Below are positions 8,183 through 16,216 of a DNA stretch of 64,000 bases, piece after piece. The notes under the pieces are model-generated. The model worked only from the letters and a program-made list of their open reading frames with translations. It ran no database searches and was not told the DNA's origin. Both the position numbers and the translations under genes were made by a program. How positions within the stretch are numbered: the stretch's first letter is position 1; the number at the start of each line of letters is the position of its first letter. The stretch comes from Streptomyces ardesiacus (GTDB lineage Bacteria > Actinomycetota > Actinomycetes > Streptomycetales > Streptomycetaceae), in assembly GCF_003112575.1 (NCBI RefSeq), contig NZ_BEWC01000011.1, positions 1-64,000 of the forward strand, given 5' to 3'.

Positions 8183-9664
8183 ATGACGGGGATGCGGCAC
8201 GCCTTGCATGCGCGTTTTCTGCGGGGGCTCGAACTGTCCCCGCACGGTCTTGCGGTGAAGTCCGGGCGGGAGTCCGTCACCTACGCCGGGGCTCATCGGC
8301 GCGCGCTCGCCTGGGCGGGCGCGATCGACCGCGCGGTGCCGCGGGAGTCGAGGGTGGTGGGCGTCCTCGGCACCGGCGGGGTCCACACCTGCGTGGGCGT
8401 GCTCGCCGCGCTGTACGCGGGCGCCACCGTGGTGCCGCTGCACCCGGACTTCCCCGCGGCCAGGACGGCGCACATGGCCGAGGCCGCGGGCGTCCGCCTG
8501 CTGCTGACGGACGGCGCAGCCGGGCCCGGGGCCGGACCGGTGCCCGTGTTCGACCTGGACGACGAGCCCCCCGGCGCCCCGTTGCCGGCCCCTCTGCCCG
8601 TCGCCCCGTCCGACCACGCGTACATCCTGTTCACGTCCGGCTCGACCGGCCGGCCCAAGGGCGTGCCCCTCACGCATGCCGGCCTCGGCCACTACTTCCG
8701 CCTGGTGGACGAGCGCTACGACTTCACACCGGACGACGTCTTCTCGGGAACCTTCGACCTCAACTTCGACTGCTCCGTGTTCGACCTGTTCTGCGCCTGG
8801 GGAGCGGGCGCGCACCTGGTCCGTACGCCTCCCTACGCCTATCGCGACCTGCCGCGGCACCTCGCCGAGGAGCAGGTGACGGTGTGGTTCTCCACACCCA
8901 GCGCGATCGGTCTCGCCCGGCGCACCACGGGTCTCGCCGAGGGCTGCCTGCCGACGCTGCGCTGGAGCTTCTTCGCGGGGGAGGCACTGCGGTGCGAGGA
9001 CGCGGCGTACTGGCAGCGGGCGGCCGCCGGCTCCGCGCTGGAGAACCTGTACGGGCCGACGGAACTGACCATCACCATCGCCCGGCACCGGTGGGATCCG
9101 GCGACCTCACCGGAGCTGGCGGTCAACGGAGTGGTGCCCATCGGCCTCGTGCACGACGGGCACGAGCACCTCGCGGTCGACGGAGAGCTGTGGGTGTCCG
9201 GGCCGCAGATGGCGGCCGGATACCTCGATCCCACCGACGACGAGGGACGCTACGTGCGGCGCGACGGCGTCACCTACTACCGCACCGGCGACCAGGTGAG
9301 CCCGGCCCCGGACGGGCAGCTCCGCTATCTCGGGCGGCGCGACAACCAGCTCCAGATCCAGGGCCGCAGAGTGGAACCCGCCGAGATCGAGCACGCGCTG
9401 CGGGCCTGCCCCGGGGTCGAGGACGCCGTCGCCGTGGGGGTGCCCTCCGGGGCGGGGACGGAGTTGTTCGTCTTCTACACCGGTGATCGGGTGCCGCCCG
9501 GAAAGCTGGCGAAGAATGTGGCGGAATCGGTTCCGGCGGCGCTGGTTCCCCGGCATTACCGGCATGTGGCGGAGCTGCCGCTCAACGGCAATCGCAAGAC
9601 GGACCGGCGGGCACTTCTGGCCGAAGCGGAGAAGGAACTGCGGGCGCCGGGAATTCCGGATTGA
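8183..9664 (+). CDS. Amino-acid adenylation ligase that caps the starter amine (VinM-like)
   Basis: A 493-residue ANL-superfamily adenylation enzyme without an attached carrier domain. Visible core motifs are FTSGSTGRPKG (P-loop), NLYGPTE, YRTGD, GRRDNQLQIQGRRVE and the C-terminal catalytic Lys region NGNRKTDR, so both subdomains are complete. GGGGCAGGA precedes ATG 8183. In vicenistatin-type pathways one ligase loads the beta-amino acid and a second (VinM) adds a protecting amino acid, alanine in that case, to the beta-amine on the ACP. The position next to the ACP gene and the NRPS-like motif set suggest the second role. The amino acid used cannot be read reliably by eye. Confidence 0.87.
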   Translation: MTGMRHALHARFLRGLELSPHGLAVKSGRESVTYAGAHRRALAWAGAIDRAVPRESRVVGVLGTGGVHTCVGVLAALYAGATVVPLHPDFPAARTAHMAEAAGVRLLLTDGAAGPGAGPVPVFDLDDEPPGAPLPAPLPVAPSDHAYILFTSGSTGRPKGVPLTHAGLGHYFRLVDERYDFTPDDVFSGTFDLNFDCSVFDLFCAWGAGAHLVRTPPYAYRDLPRHLAEEQVTVWFSTPSAIGLARRTTGLAEGCLPTLRWSFFAGEALRCEDAAYWQRAAAGSALENLYGPTELTITIARHRWDPATSPELAVNGVVPIGLVHDGHEHLAVDGELWVSGPQMAAGYLDPTDDEGRYVRRDGVTYYRTGDQVSPAPDGQLRYLGRRDNQLQIQGRRVEPAEIEHALRACPGVEDAVAVGVPSGAGTELFVFYTGDRVPPGKLAKNVAESVPAALVPRHYRHVAELPLNGNRKTDRRALLAEAEKELRAPGIPD

Positions 9665-9697
9665 TGCCCAGGAGTGGAAATGCCCGGCCGCCCCGGG

Positions 9698-10603
9698 TCA
9701 CCAGGAAGGGATCGGTGAATCCGGGGTTTCCGGGGTTTCGGGGGACCCCGTCAAGAGGACCCGGCGCAGTACTCCCGGGGGTGTCGGGCGGGCCTGCCAC
9801 TCCACGGGGTGGCCGAGGGAGACCTCCTCGAACCGCACGCCGTCGTGCCACGTGGTCCGCGGGATGTGCAGGTGGCCGTAGACCACGGTCACCACGTTGA
9901 ACCGCCGGTGCCACTGCGCGGTGGCCTCCGTCCCGCACCACTGGGCCAGCTCCGGGTGCCGCAGCGCCCTCGTGGGGGCGCGCACCAGCGGATAGTGATT
10001 GACCAGGACGAGCGGCAGGTCCGGGGAGCAGTCCGCGAGCCGCCGCTCCGTCAGCGCGGCGCGATGCCGGCACCACTCGTCGACGCCCGGGTACGGGTCG
10101 GAGTGCAGCAGGAACTCGTCACTGCACACGACGCCGGTGCTCTGGGCGTAGGCGAGTCCCTGTTCCTTGGTGCGGGCGCCGGCCGGGCGGAAGGTGTAGT
10201 CGTACCCCACGAACAGGGGCGCCACCGTCACCGGACCGCCCTGCCCGGTCCACACCGGGTAGGGGTCCTCGGGGGTGACCACGCCGAGCCGGCGGCACAT
10301 CCGGACCAGGTGCAGGTAGCGGGCCTCCCCGCGCAGGCCCACCTCGTCGCTGCTGTGTGTCCACAGCTCGTGGTTGCCGGGTGCCCAGACCACACGCGCG
10401 AACCGGTCGGCGAACAGGCCGAGCGCCCATTGGATGTCGGCGACCCGTTCGGCCACGTCGCCGGCCACGATCAGCCAGTCGTCGGGGTCGGGAGGGTGCA
10501 GGCTCTCCACGATGCAGCGGTTCTCGCGGTGCGACACGTGGAGGTCGCTGATGGCCCACAGGCTGCTCCGGGCGGACGACGGCTCCCGCGCTGGCGTCGT
10601 CAA
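9698..10603 (-). CDS. Calcineurin-like metallophosphoesterase
   Basis: A 301-residue protein with the full metal-binding set of metallophosphoesterases: SDLH near residue 20, AGDVAE, GNHE, VNHYP and a C-terminal GHLH. Its start overlaps the stop of the upstream type II thioesterase by 4 nt, so the two form a minus-strand operon. Homologues are common in Streptomyces natural-product clusters. Their substrate is not established to my knowledge, and a role in phosphopantetheine or nucleotide turnover is only a guess. It converges with the ligase gene, with 33 nt between the stops. Confidence 0.85.
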   Translation of the reverse strand: MTTPAREPSSARSSLWAISDLHVSHRENRCIVESLHPPDPDDWLIVAGDVAERVADIQWALGLFADRFARVVWAPGNHELWTHSSDEVGLRGEARYLHLVRMCRRLGVVTPEDPYPVWTGQGGPVTVAPLFVGYDYTFRPAGARTKEQGLAYAQSTGVVCSDEFLLHSDPYPGVDEWCRHRAALTERRLADCSPDLPLVLVNHYPLVRAPTRALRHPELAQWCGTEATAQWHRRFNVVTVVYGHLHIPRTTWHDGVRFEEVSLGHPVEWQARPTPPGVLRRVLLTGSPETPETPDSPIPSW

Positions 10604-11403
10604 GGACGCCGCCCGGAGTGCCGCGGTGCGTCCGGCGCCAGACGCTCCCGGACGACCCGGATCAGATCCGCCTGATGGTCGGTGAGGAAGAAGTGCCCGC
10701 CGGGATAGGTCCGGAGATCGAACTCCGCGGACGTGTGCGCCGACCAGGCGTCGGCCTCGTCCGCACTGACCCGCGGGTCGCTGTCGCCGGTGAAGACGGT
10801 GATGGGGCAGGTGAGCGGCGGCCCGGGTGCGTAGCGGTAGGTCTCCGCCGCACGGTAGTCCGCACGCAGCGCCGGCAGCGCCATGCGCACCACCTCGGGA
10901 TCACCCAGCACGCGGGGATCGGTGCCGCTCAGTTCCCGTACGTCGGCCAGCAGACCCTCGTCGTCGCGCAGGTGCACCCGCTCGTCCCGGAAGCGGGACG
11001 GGGCACGCCGGCCGGAGGCGAAGAGGTGGCACACGTCGGTGCCGCGCGCCTGGAGCAGCCGGGCGATCTCGAAACCGAGCGTGGCGCCGAGACTGTGGCC
11101 GAAGAGGGCCACCCGCCGCCCGTCCACCGGACCGAGCGCGTCGGTGATCCGGCGGGCCAGTTCCGGGACGTCGTCCACGGGGGCCTCGTGCCGGCGGTCC
11201 TGGCGGCCGGGGTACTGCACGGCCACGACGTCCAGCACGGGCGAAAGGGCCCGCGAAAGGGGGAAGAAGAAAGATGCCGAGCCGCCCGCGTGGGGCAGGC
11301 AGACAAGGAGGACTTCCTGCGGGCGTGCGGCCGCCGGCGTGGCGCCGGGTGCGCCCAGGAATCTTCTGACCCACAATTCTTGGGCGGCTTTCGGGGGCGT
11401 CAT
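10600..11403 (-). CDS. Type II thioesterase (editing)
   Basis: A 267-residue alpha/beta hydrolase of the type II thioesterase family. It has CLPHAGGSASFFFPL, the QYPGRQDRR motif, the nucleophile elbow GHSLGA and the C-terminal His in PGGHFFLTDH. Such enzymes remove wrong or decarboxylated acyl groups from PKS carrier domains. It is first in a two-gene minus-strand operon with the metallophosphoesterase (4-nt overlap). A second thioesterase of the same family lies at 44497-45297, so this cluster has two editing enzymes. Confidence 0.93.
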   Translation of the reverse strand: MTPPKAAQELWVRRFLGAPGATPAAARPQEVLLVCLPHAGGSASFFFPLSRALSPVLDVVAVQYPGRQDRRHEAPVDDVPELARRITDALGPVDGRRVALFGHSLGATLGFEIARLLQARGTDVCHLFASGRRAPSRFRDERVHLRDDEGLLADVRELSGTDPRVLGDPEVVRMALPALRADYRAAETYRYAPGPPLTCPITVFTGDSDPRVSADEADAWSAHTSAEFDLRTYPGGHFFLTDHQADLIRVVRERLAPDAPRHSGRRP

Positions 11404-11687
11404 GAAGGCGTCCGGTCCTTACGTTGCCGAGCAGTTCCCCCGCAGGTGTGCGTGGGTCTTCCGCGGCGACACATGAACGGGGCGCCCGTTCCGGGCGGTG
11501 GAATTGACACGGGGGAATGTCCACCGTTTTTCCGGAACGAACCGCCCCGTCCACGCATTGCACTTCCAAGCCGTTCCGCGTCCGGCAGGCGGCCCGCTGT
11601 CCGGTCTGGACACCGATTAACCGTAAGGTGGGGGCGGATTTTCCCATACCCCTACCCACCCCTTACCGGCACGGAATCGATGCTCGG

Positions 11688-12092
11688 TCAGCCGGTGATC
11701 CAGCCGTGGCCGCGCACCACCGTGGAGACGACTGCGCGTACGGCCCTCACCTGGGCCGCCGTGAGCGTGTCGACGCCGTCGAGCAGGGCTTCCGTGAGCT
11801 CGGCCTGGAAACGGTCGGCCGGCATGCGGTCCGCCCCCGCCGCCGGGGCCTTCGCGGCCTGCGGGGTGATGCGATTGGGGGACGGCTGGTAGGAGAGCCG
11901 GATCTCCGACGCCTTCGGCCCCTTCTCTCCCGATTCCAGGAAGAACTCGACGGAACTGCCCGCCTGGTAAAGGTACTTCTCGTCGACCAGGTCGTTGGCG
12001 TGCATGAAGACGTCTTCACCTCCCTCCTCGGGAGCGATGAATCCGTAGCCCTTGACCTCGTCGAACCTCAGAACCTTGCCTACCGTCAACAC
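11688..12092 (-). CDS. Cold-shock-domain protein with C-terminal extension
   Basis: About 134 residues. The N-terminal part is a cold-shock domain (KVLRFDEVKGYGFIAPEEGG, then DVFMHANDL), a nucleic-acid-binding OB fold. About 65 further residues are not part of the domain; this extension is Ala and Pro rich, then helical. The GTG at 12092 is preferred because GGGAGG lies 7 nt before it. An in-frame ATG at 12098 is only 1 nt from that site and is less likely. Extended cold-shock proteins are widespread in actinomycetes, so a link to the cluster is unproven. A perfect 8-bp inverted repeat lies about 36 nt upstream (12128-12149). Confidence 0.85.
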   Translation of the reverse strand: MLTVGKVLRFDEVKGYGFIAPEEGGEDVFMHANDLVDEKYLYQAGSSVEFFLESGEKGPKASEIRLSYQPSPNRITPQAAKAPAAGADRMPADRFQAELTEALLDGVDTLTAAQVRAVRAVVSTVVRGHGWITG

Positions 12093-12127
12093 AGCCATAC
12101 CTCCCACGCACACCAGAAGAAACGACG

Positions 12128-12149
12128 GATGCCCGCAACCCCGGGCATC
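12128..12149. repeat. Inverted repeat upstream of the cold-shock gene
   Basis: GATGCCCG and CGGGCATC are perfect 8-bp arms separated by 6 nt. They lie between the divergent cold-shock and epimerase genes, in the likely 5' leader of the cold-shock gene. It may be an mRNA hairpin or an operator. There is no further evidence. Confidence 0.5.
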
Positions 12150-12269
12150 GCGTCACGCCGGGGAATCTACAGTTCTTCGCCCGGATATGCGAGCGGTCCC
12201 GTGGATCGGCTTGCGTCAATGAGTCGAAATCCCTGGAGCCGCAGTGCGGTTGAAGCCCATACTGCCCCC

Positions 12270-12845
12270 ATGCAGCAGGCTGAGAACGTTCCCCTGTCCG
12301 TGCAACCGACCACCATTCAGGGCCTGATGGTGATCCGGATGAAACAGATAAGCGATGAGCGCGGTACGGTCCGCGAGTTCTACCGCGAGTCGGCCTTCCT
12401 CGGCGCCGGGCTCCCCAGTCTGGGTCCCTTCACCCAGATCAACGTGATGGAGACGCGGCAGGGCGCCCTGCGAGGGCTGCACGGCGAGGACATGCACAAG
12501 CTGGTCGCCGTGGCCGAGGGCGAGGCGTTCGGTGCCTACGTCGACGCCCGCACCGATTCCCTCACGTTCGGCAGGACCGCCACCGTCCGACTGGCCAAGG
12601 GCACCCAGGTCCTCGTCCCGCGCGGGGTGTGCAACGGGTTCCAGTCGGTGAGTCCCGGAGTGACCCAGTACCTGTACTCCTTCGACCAGGAGTGGCGGCC
12701 CGGGATGGCAGGGACGTCGGTGCACCCGCTCTCCGCGGAACTGGCGATTCCGTGGCCGCTTCCCGTCGACCCCTCGAACCGTGCCGCGATCTCCGCCAAG
12801 GACGCCGGTGCGCCGTCTTCGGTGGCCGGTCCGCCCACCCCGTGA
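12270..12845 (+). CDS. RmlC-like dTDP-4-keto-6-deoxysugar epimerase
   Basis: A 191-residue cupin of the dTDP-sugar 3,5-epimerase family, with the catalytic-His motif RGLH, VDARTDSLTFG and VPRGVCNGFQ. ATG 12270 fits the family's N-terminus (IQGLMVIRMKQISDERGTVREF); the frame is open upstream but has no sensible start. The second half deviates from strict RmlC: the position of the catalytic Tyr reads W in YSFDQEW, and AHGF reads CNGF. This resembles antibiotic-sugar 3- or 5-epimerases more than the rhamnose enzyme. It should act on the dTDP-4-keto sugar later methylated by the product of 5224-5946. Confidence 0.83.
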   Translation: MQQAENVPLSVQPTTIQGLMVIRMKQISDERGTVREFYRESAFLGAGLPSLGPFTQINVMETRQGALRGLHGEDMHKLVAVAEGEAFGAYVDARTDSLTFGRTATVRLAKGTQVLVPRGVCNGFQSVSPGVTQYLYSFDQEWRPGMAGTSVHPLSAELAIPWPLPVDPSNRAAISAKDAGAPSSVAGPPTP

Positions 12846-12924
12846 ACCCCGGGACCACCGGGAACCGCGCCGCTGCGAGGCGTCGGCGGACCCGTGCCGG
12901 CGCCTCGGCGTGACGACTCACGAG

Positions 12925-12971
12925 GGGCCCCCAGCCCAGGGGGTCCTAGGGGTGGGACCTGGTGGGGGCCC
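12925..12971. repeat. Nested GC-rich inverted repeat before the starter operon
   Basis: GGGCCCCCA (12925-12933) and TGGGGGCCC (12963-12971) are perfect arms, with an inner GGTCC / GGACC pair, giving a long hairpin. It lies in the 175-nt gap between the epimerase stop and the first gene of the coupled operon, 50 nt before that gene's ATG. It could end the epimerase transcript or act as a leader structure of the operon. There is no T-run after it. Confidence 0.55.
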
Positions 12972-13020
12972 GCATTAGCGTTCCAGCGCATACGGCGATG
13001 CGGTGAATCGGGGGTATTGC

Positions 13021-14514
13021 ATGCTCGTGCACGACATCCTGGACGGGGCGGTGGCAGAGTGCCCGGACGCCCGTGCGGTTCAGGACCGGTCAGGTGCCTG
13101 GAGCTATGCACGGCTCGGCGAGTACAGCCAGGCGTTCACGCGGTGGCTGCGCCGGCAGGGCGTCGAGGCCGGTGACCGTGTCGTGGTCCGCCTGCCGACC
13201 ACACGCGAACTCGTGGCCCTGTTCTACGGAACCTCCCGGCACGGCGCCGTCTTCGTGCCGCTCAACCCGGAGATGAAGACGTTCCAGCTGGGTTCGGTCG
13301 TCGAGAGCGCCGACCCCGCCCTCGTCATCTCCGACGCGGCCGGCGCCGTCGCGCTGAGCGAGGTCACCTCCCTGCCCGTCCACGACATCGGGACGGTGTG
13401 GGCCGAGGTCGAGGCGCTCCGCGCCGAGGACGGACCGGGGGAGCCCGCGGCGCAGGTGGCGGAGGACGCGCTCGCGGTGCTGATCTACACCTCGGGGAGC
13501 ACCTCCGCGCCCAAGGCCGTGATGGGCCCGCACGCCCAGGTGACCTTCGCGGCGAGCGCGATCCAGGCGGTCCTGGGCTACCGGCACGACGACGTCGTCT
13601 TCTGCCGCTTCCCCATGTCCTGGGACTACGGCCTGTACAAGGTGCTGCTGTCCGGTCTGGGCCGCTCGGAACTGGTCCTGGCCGGCGAGGAGTCGGACCT
13701 GATGCTGCTGCGGCGTATGTGCGAGACCGGGACGACGGTGGTGCCCGTGGTGCCGTCCCTCGCCTCCATGATCACCACGTTGGTGCGACGGGATCCCGGC
13801 TCGGTGCCGCCGGTGCGCATGGTCACGAACACGGGTGCCGCGCTGCCGCGCGCGACGATCGAAGCGCTGCGCGCGGCCTTCCCCGGGGTCCGGGTGGTGC
13901 GTCAGTTCGGGCAGACGGAGTGTAAGCGCGTGTCGATCGTGCCGCCCGAGGAGGACCGGGACAAGCCCGGCTCCGTCGGTCTGCCGCTGCCCGGTACCGA
14001 GGTGCTGATCCTCGACGCCGAGGGCAACCGGCTCCCGGCGGGCGAGACCGGGGAGATCGTGGCCGTGGGACCGCATGTGATGCCCGGCTACTGGCGTGCC
14101 CCCGAGCTGACCGCCAGAACCTTCCGGCGAGAACCGGAGACGGGCGCGCTGCGGCTGCACACCGGTGACTACGGCCGTCTCGATGACGAGGGGTACCTGT
14201 ACTTCGAGGGCCGCCGCGACGACATCTTCAAACGCAAGGGCGTCCGTATGAGCACCGTGGAGATCGAGGCCGCAGCGATGGACATACCCGGCGTACGCGC
14301 GGCCACCGCACTGCCGCCGAGCGACGACACCGACCTCTCCGTGTGTGTGGAGAGCGACCTCACGCCGCAGCAGGTGCTCAGGGAGCTGAGCCGGCGCCTC
14401 GAACCGCAGAAGGTTCCGTCGGTGTGCCACGTGGTCGACGAACTCCCGCTCACCGTGCACGGCAAGCAGGAACGCCGCGAGCTCGCCCGGACACTCGCCG
14501 GAGCCCGCCGGTGA
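13021..14514 (+). CDS. Beta-amino-acid:ACP adenylating ligase (VinN-like)
   Basis: A 497-residue ANL-superfamily enzyme. It has the P-loop YTSGSTSAPKAVMG, the adenine region FGQTECKR, HTGDYGR, and GRRDDIFKRKGVRMS with the C-terminal catalytic Lys in HGKQERRE. The start is ATG 13021, with GGGGG 7 nt upstream. In the vicenistatin route the homologue (VinN) activates 3-methylaspartate and loads it on the small ACP. Here the gene leads an operon with the decarboxylase and glutamate-mutase genes, which fits that role. It overlaps the next gene by a GTGA tetranucleotide. Confidence 0.87.
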   Translation: MLVHDILDGAVAECPDARAVQDRSGAWSYARLGEYSQAFTRWLRRQGVEAGDRVVVRLPTTRELVALFYGTSRHGAVFVPLNPEMKTFQLGSVVESADPALVISDAAGAVALSEVTSLPVHDIGTVWAEVEALRAEDGPGEPAAQVAEDALAVLIYTSGSTSAPKAVMGPHAQVTFAASAIQAVLGYRHDDVVFCRFPMSWDYGLYKVLLSGLGRSELVLAGEESDLMLLRRMCETGTTVVPVVPSLASMITTLVRRDPGSVPPVRMVTNTGAALPRATIEALRAAFPGVRVVRQFGQTECKRVSIVPPEEDRDKPGSVGLPLPGTEVLILDAEGNRLPAGETGEIVAVGPHVMPGYWRAPELTARTFRREPETGALRLHTGDYGRLDDEGYLYFEGRRDDIFKRKGVRMSTVEIEAAAMDIPGVRAATALPPSDDTDLSVCVESDLTPQQVLRELSRRLEPQKVPSVCHVVDELPLTVHGKQERRELARTLAGARR

Positions 14515-15764
14515 CCCGCTACGACGCACTCGCCCGGCGCTTCGGCACTCCGCTGTACGTGTACGACCTGGACCGGGTGACCGCCGCCCGGGACGACCTG
14601 TTCGCCGCGCTTCCCGAGTCGTTCGACGTGTTCTACGCGCTGAAGGCCAACCCGCACCCCGAGGTGGCGGGCGCGCTGCGCGAGGCACCGGGCAGGGCGT
14701 GCCGGGCGGAGATCAGCTCCACCGGGGAACTGGCGGCGGCCCTCGCCGCCGGGTACGCGGCGGCGGACTGCCTGTACACCGGGCCCGGCAAGACCGAGGG
14801 CGAGCTCGACGAGGCCATCGGCAGCGGCGTGCGGACCTTCTCCGCCGAGTCCGCCACGGACCTCGCCCGCATCGGCTCGGTCGCCGTCCGGCACGGTGTG
14901 GTCGCCGAGTGCCTGCTGCGGGTCAACAGCGCCTCCGCGAGCGCCCGGACCAGCATCCGGATGACCGGCACCCCCTCGCAGTTCGGCTTCGACAGCGAGA
15001 CCCTGCCCGAGGTGCTGCCCGCCCTGCGGGACACGCCGGGCACCCGGCTCGCGGGCGCGCACTTCTTCCCGCTCAGCAACGCCAAGGACGAGGCCAGCCT
15101 CGTCGCCGAGTTCGATCACACCATCGCCCTGGCGGCGCGGCTGCGGGACGAGCACGGTCTGCCGCTCGACTTCCTCGACATCGGCGGCGGCTTCTCGGTG
15201 CCCTACGCGGTGCCGGGCGACCGCGCGGTCTACCACGGACTGCGCGGCGGGCTCGAGGCCGCGCTCGACCGGCACCTGCCCACGTGGCGGGCCGGCACAC
15301 CCAGGATCGCCTGCGAGTCCGGCCGGTACCTCGTCGGCGACAGCGGCACCCTGCTCAGCTCGGTCGTCAACACCAAGGAGAGCAGGGGCCGTTCCTTCGT
15401 CGTCCTCGACGCGGGCATCAACACGCTCGGAGGCATGTCGGGCCTCGGCCGGCTGCTGCCGGTGGCGGTGGAACCGGAGGAGGACAGCCCGGCGGCCGTC
15501 ACCGCGAGCCTCGTCGGACCGCTGTGCACACCGGGCGACGTCCTCGGACGGGAGATCAAGCTGCCCTCCCTGGCCCCCGGCGACACCGTGGCCGTCCCCA
15601 ACACCGGTGCCTACGGCGCCACCGCCAGCCTGCTGACGTTCCTCGGCCGCCCCGCGCCCGCGGAGGCCGTCGTCCGCGGCGGCGAGGTGGTGTCGGTGAC
15701 CAGGCTGCGGTACGAGCGCGTCCACGAAACGGTCCCGCCGGAGCGGCCGGAGACGGCCCCGTGA
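14511..15764 (+). CDS. PLP-dependent decarboxylase, DapDC-like (VinO-like)
   Basis: A 417-residue alanine-racemase-fold (type III) PLP decarboxylase. The PLP Lys is in FYALKAN (Lys45), the glycine loop is DIGGGFSVPY, and the C-terminal half has the catalytic Cys region GPLCTPGDVL. These enzymes belong to the diaminopimelate/ornithine decarboxylase family. The vicenistatin homologue acts on 3-methylaspartyl-ACP to give 3-amino-2-methylpropionyl-ACP. The gene is coupled to both neighbours by GTGA overlaps, between the ligase and the mutase genes. A primary-metabolic diaminopimelate decarboxylase is unlikely in this position. Confidence 0.88.
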   Translation: MTRYDALARRFGTPLYVYDLDRVTAARDDLFAALPESFDVFYALKANPHPEVAGALREAPGRACRAEISSTGELAAALAAGYAAADCLYTGPGKTEGELDEAIGSGVRTFSAESATDLARIGSVAVRHGVVAECLLRVNSASASARTSIRMTGTPSQFGFDSETLPEVLPALRDTPGTRLAGAHFFPLSNAKDEASLVAEFDHTIALAARLRDEHGLPLDFLDIGGGFSVPYAVPGDRAVYHGLRGGLEAALDRHLPTWRAGTPRIACESGRYLVGDSGTLLSSVVNTKESRGRSFVVLDAGINTLGGMSGLGRLLPVAVEPEEDSPAAVTASLVGPLCTPGDVLGREIKLPSLAPGDTVAVPNTGAYGATASLLTFLGRPAPAEAVVRGGEVVSVTRLRYERVHETVPPERPETAP

Positions 15765-16216
15765 CCGGCCCGCACGGCCTGGCGCCGACGGGCCGCGGCG
15801 TCCTCGTCAGCGGGCTGGCGTCCGACGCCCACACCTGGAACCTGATGTACCTCCAGCTCCTGATCGAGGAACTCGGCCACCCGGTCACCAACCTCGGCCC
15901 GTGTGTGCCCGACGAACTCCTCGTCGGCGAGTGCCTGCGGCGTGCCCCCGGGCTCGTCGTCCTCAGCAGCGTCAACGGCCACGGCACCCAGGACGGGCTG
16001 CGGCTCATCCGCGCGCTGCGTCGGCACGGGCGGCTCGCCACCACACCGGTGGTCATCGGCGGCATGCTCGGCATCACCGAGGAGGGACGCGAGGAGCGGG
16101 TACGCCAGCTGCTGGCGGCCGGGTTCGACGCCGTCTTCGAGAACGGCACGGACGCGGTGGCCCTCTTCAAGGACTACGTCGGTGCGCTCACCGGCGACCG
16201 GCACGCGGCGTCGTGA
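15761..16216 (+). CDS. Glutamate mutase small (B12-binding) subunit
   Basis: A 151-residue cobalamin-binding domain protein. The cobalt-ligand motif is seen as DAHTWN (Asp22, His24); the canonical form is DxHxxG, and here Asn27 replaces the Gly. SSVNGHG and GGMLG further along match the rest of the Rossmann-like B12 fold. With the large subunit, encoded directly downstream, it should convert glutamate to 3-methylaspartate, the source of the starter amino acid. It overlaps genes on both sides by GTGA. Confidence 0.9.
   Translation: MTGPHGLAPTGRGVLVSGLASDAHTWNLMYLQLLIEELGHPVTNLGPCVPDELLVGECLRRAPGLVVLSSVNGHGTQDGLRLIRALRRHGRLATTPVVIGGMLGITEEGREERVRQLLAAGFDAVFENGTDAVALFKDYVGALTGDRHAAS

Noticed and set aside
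12846..13020. Cobalamin riboswitch for the B12-dependent mutase operon
   Set aside because: A GC-rich hairpin is present, but I see no B12-box-like conserved core in the leader.
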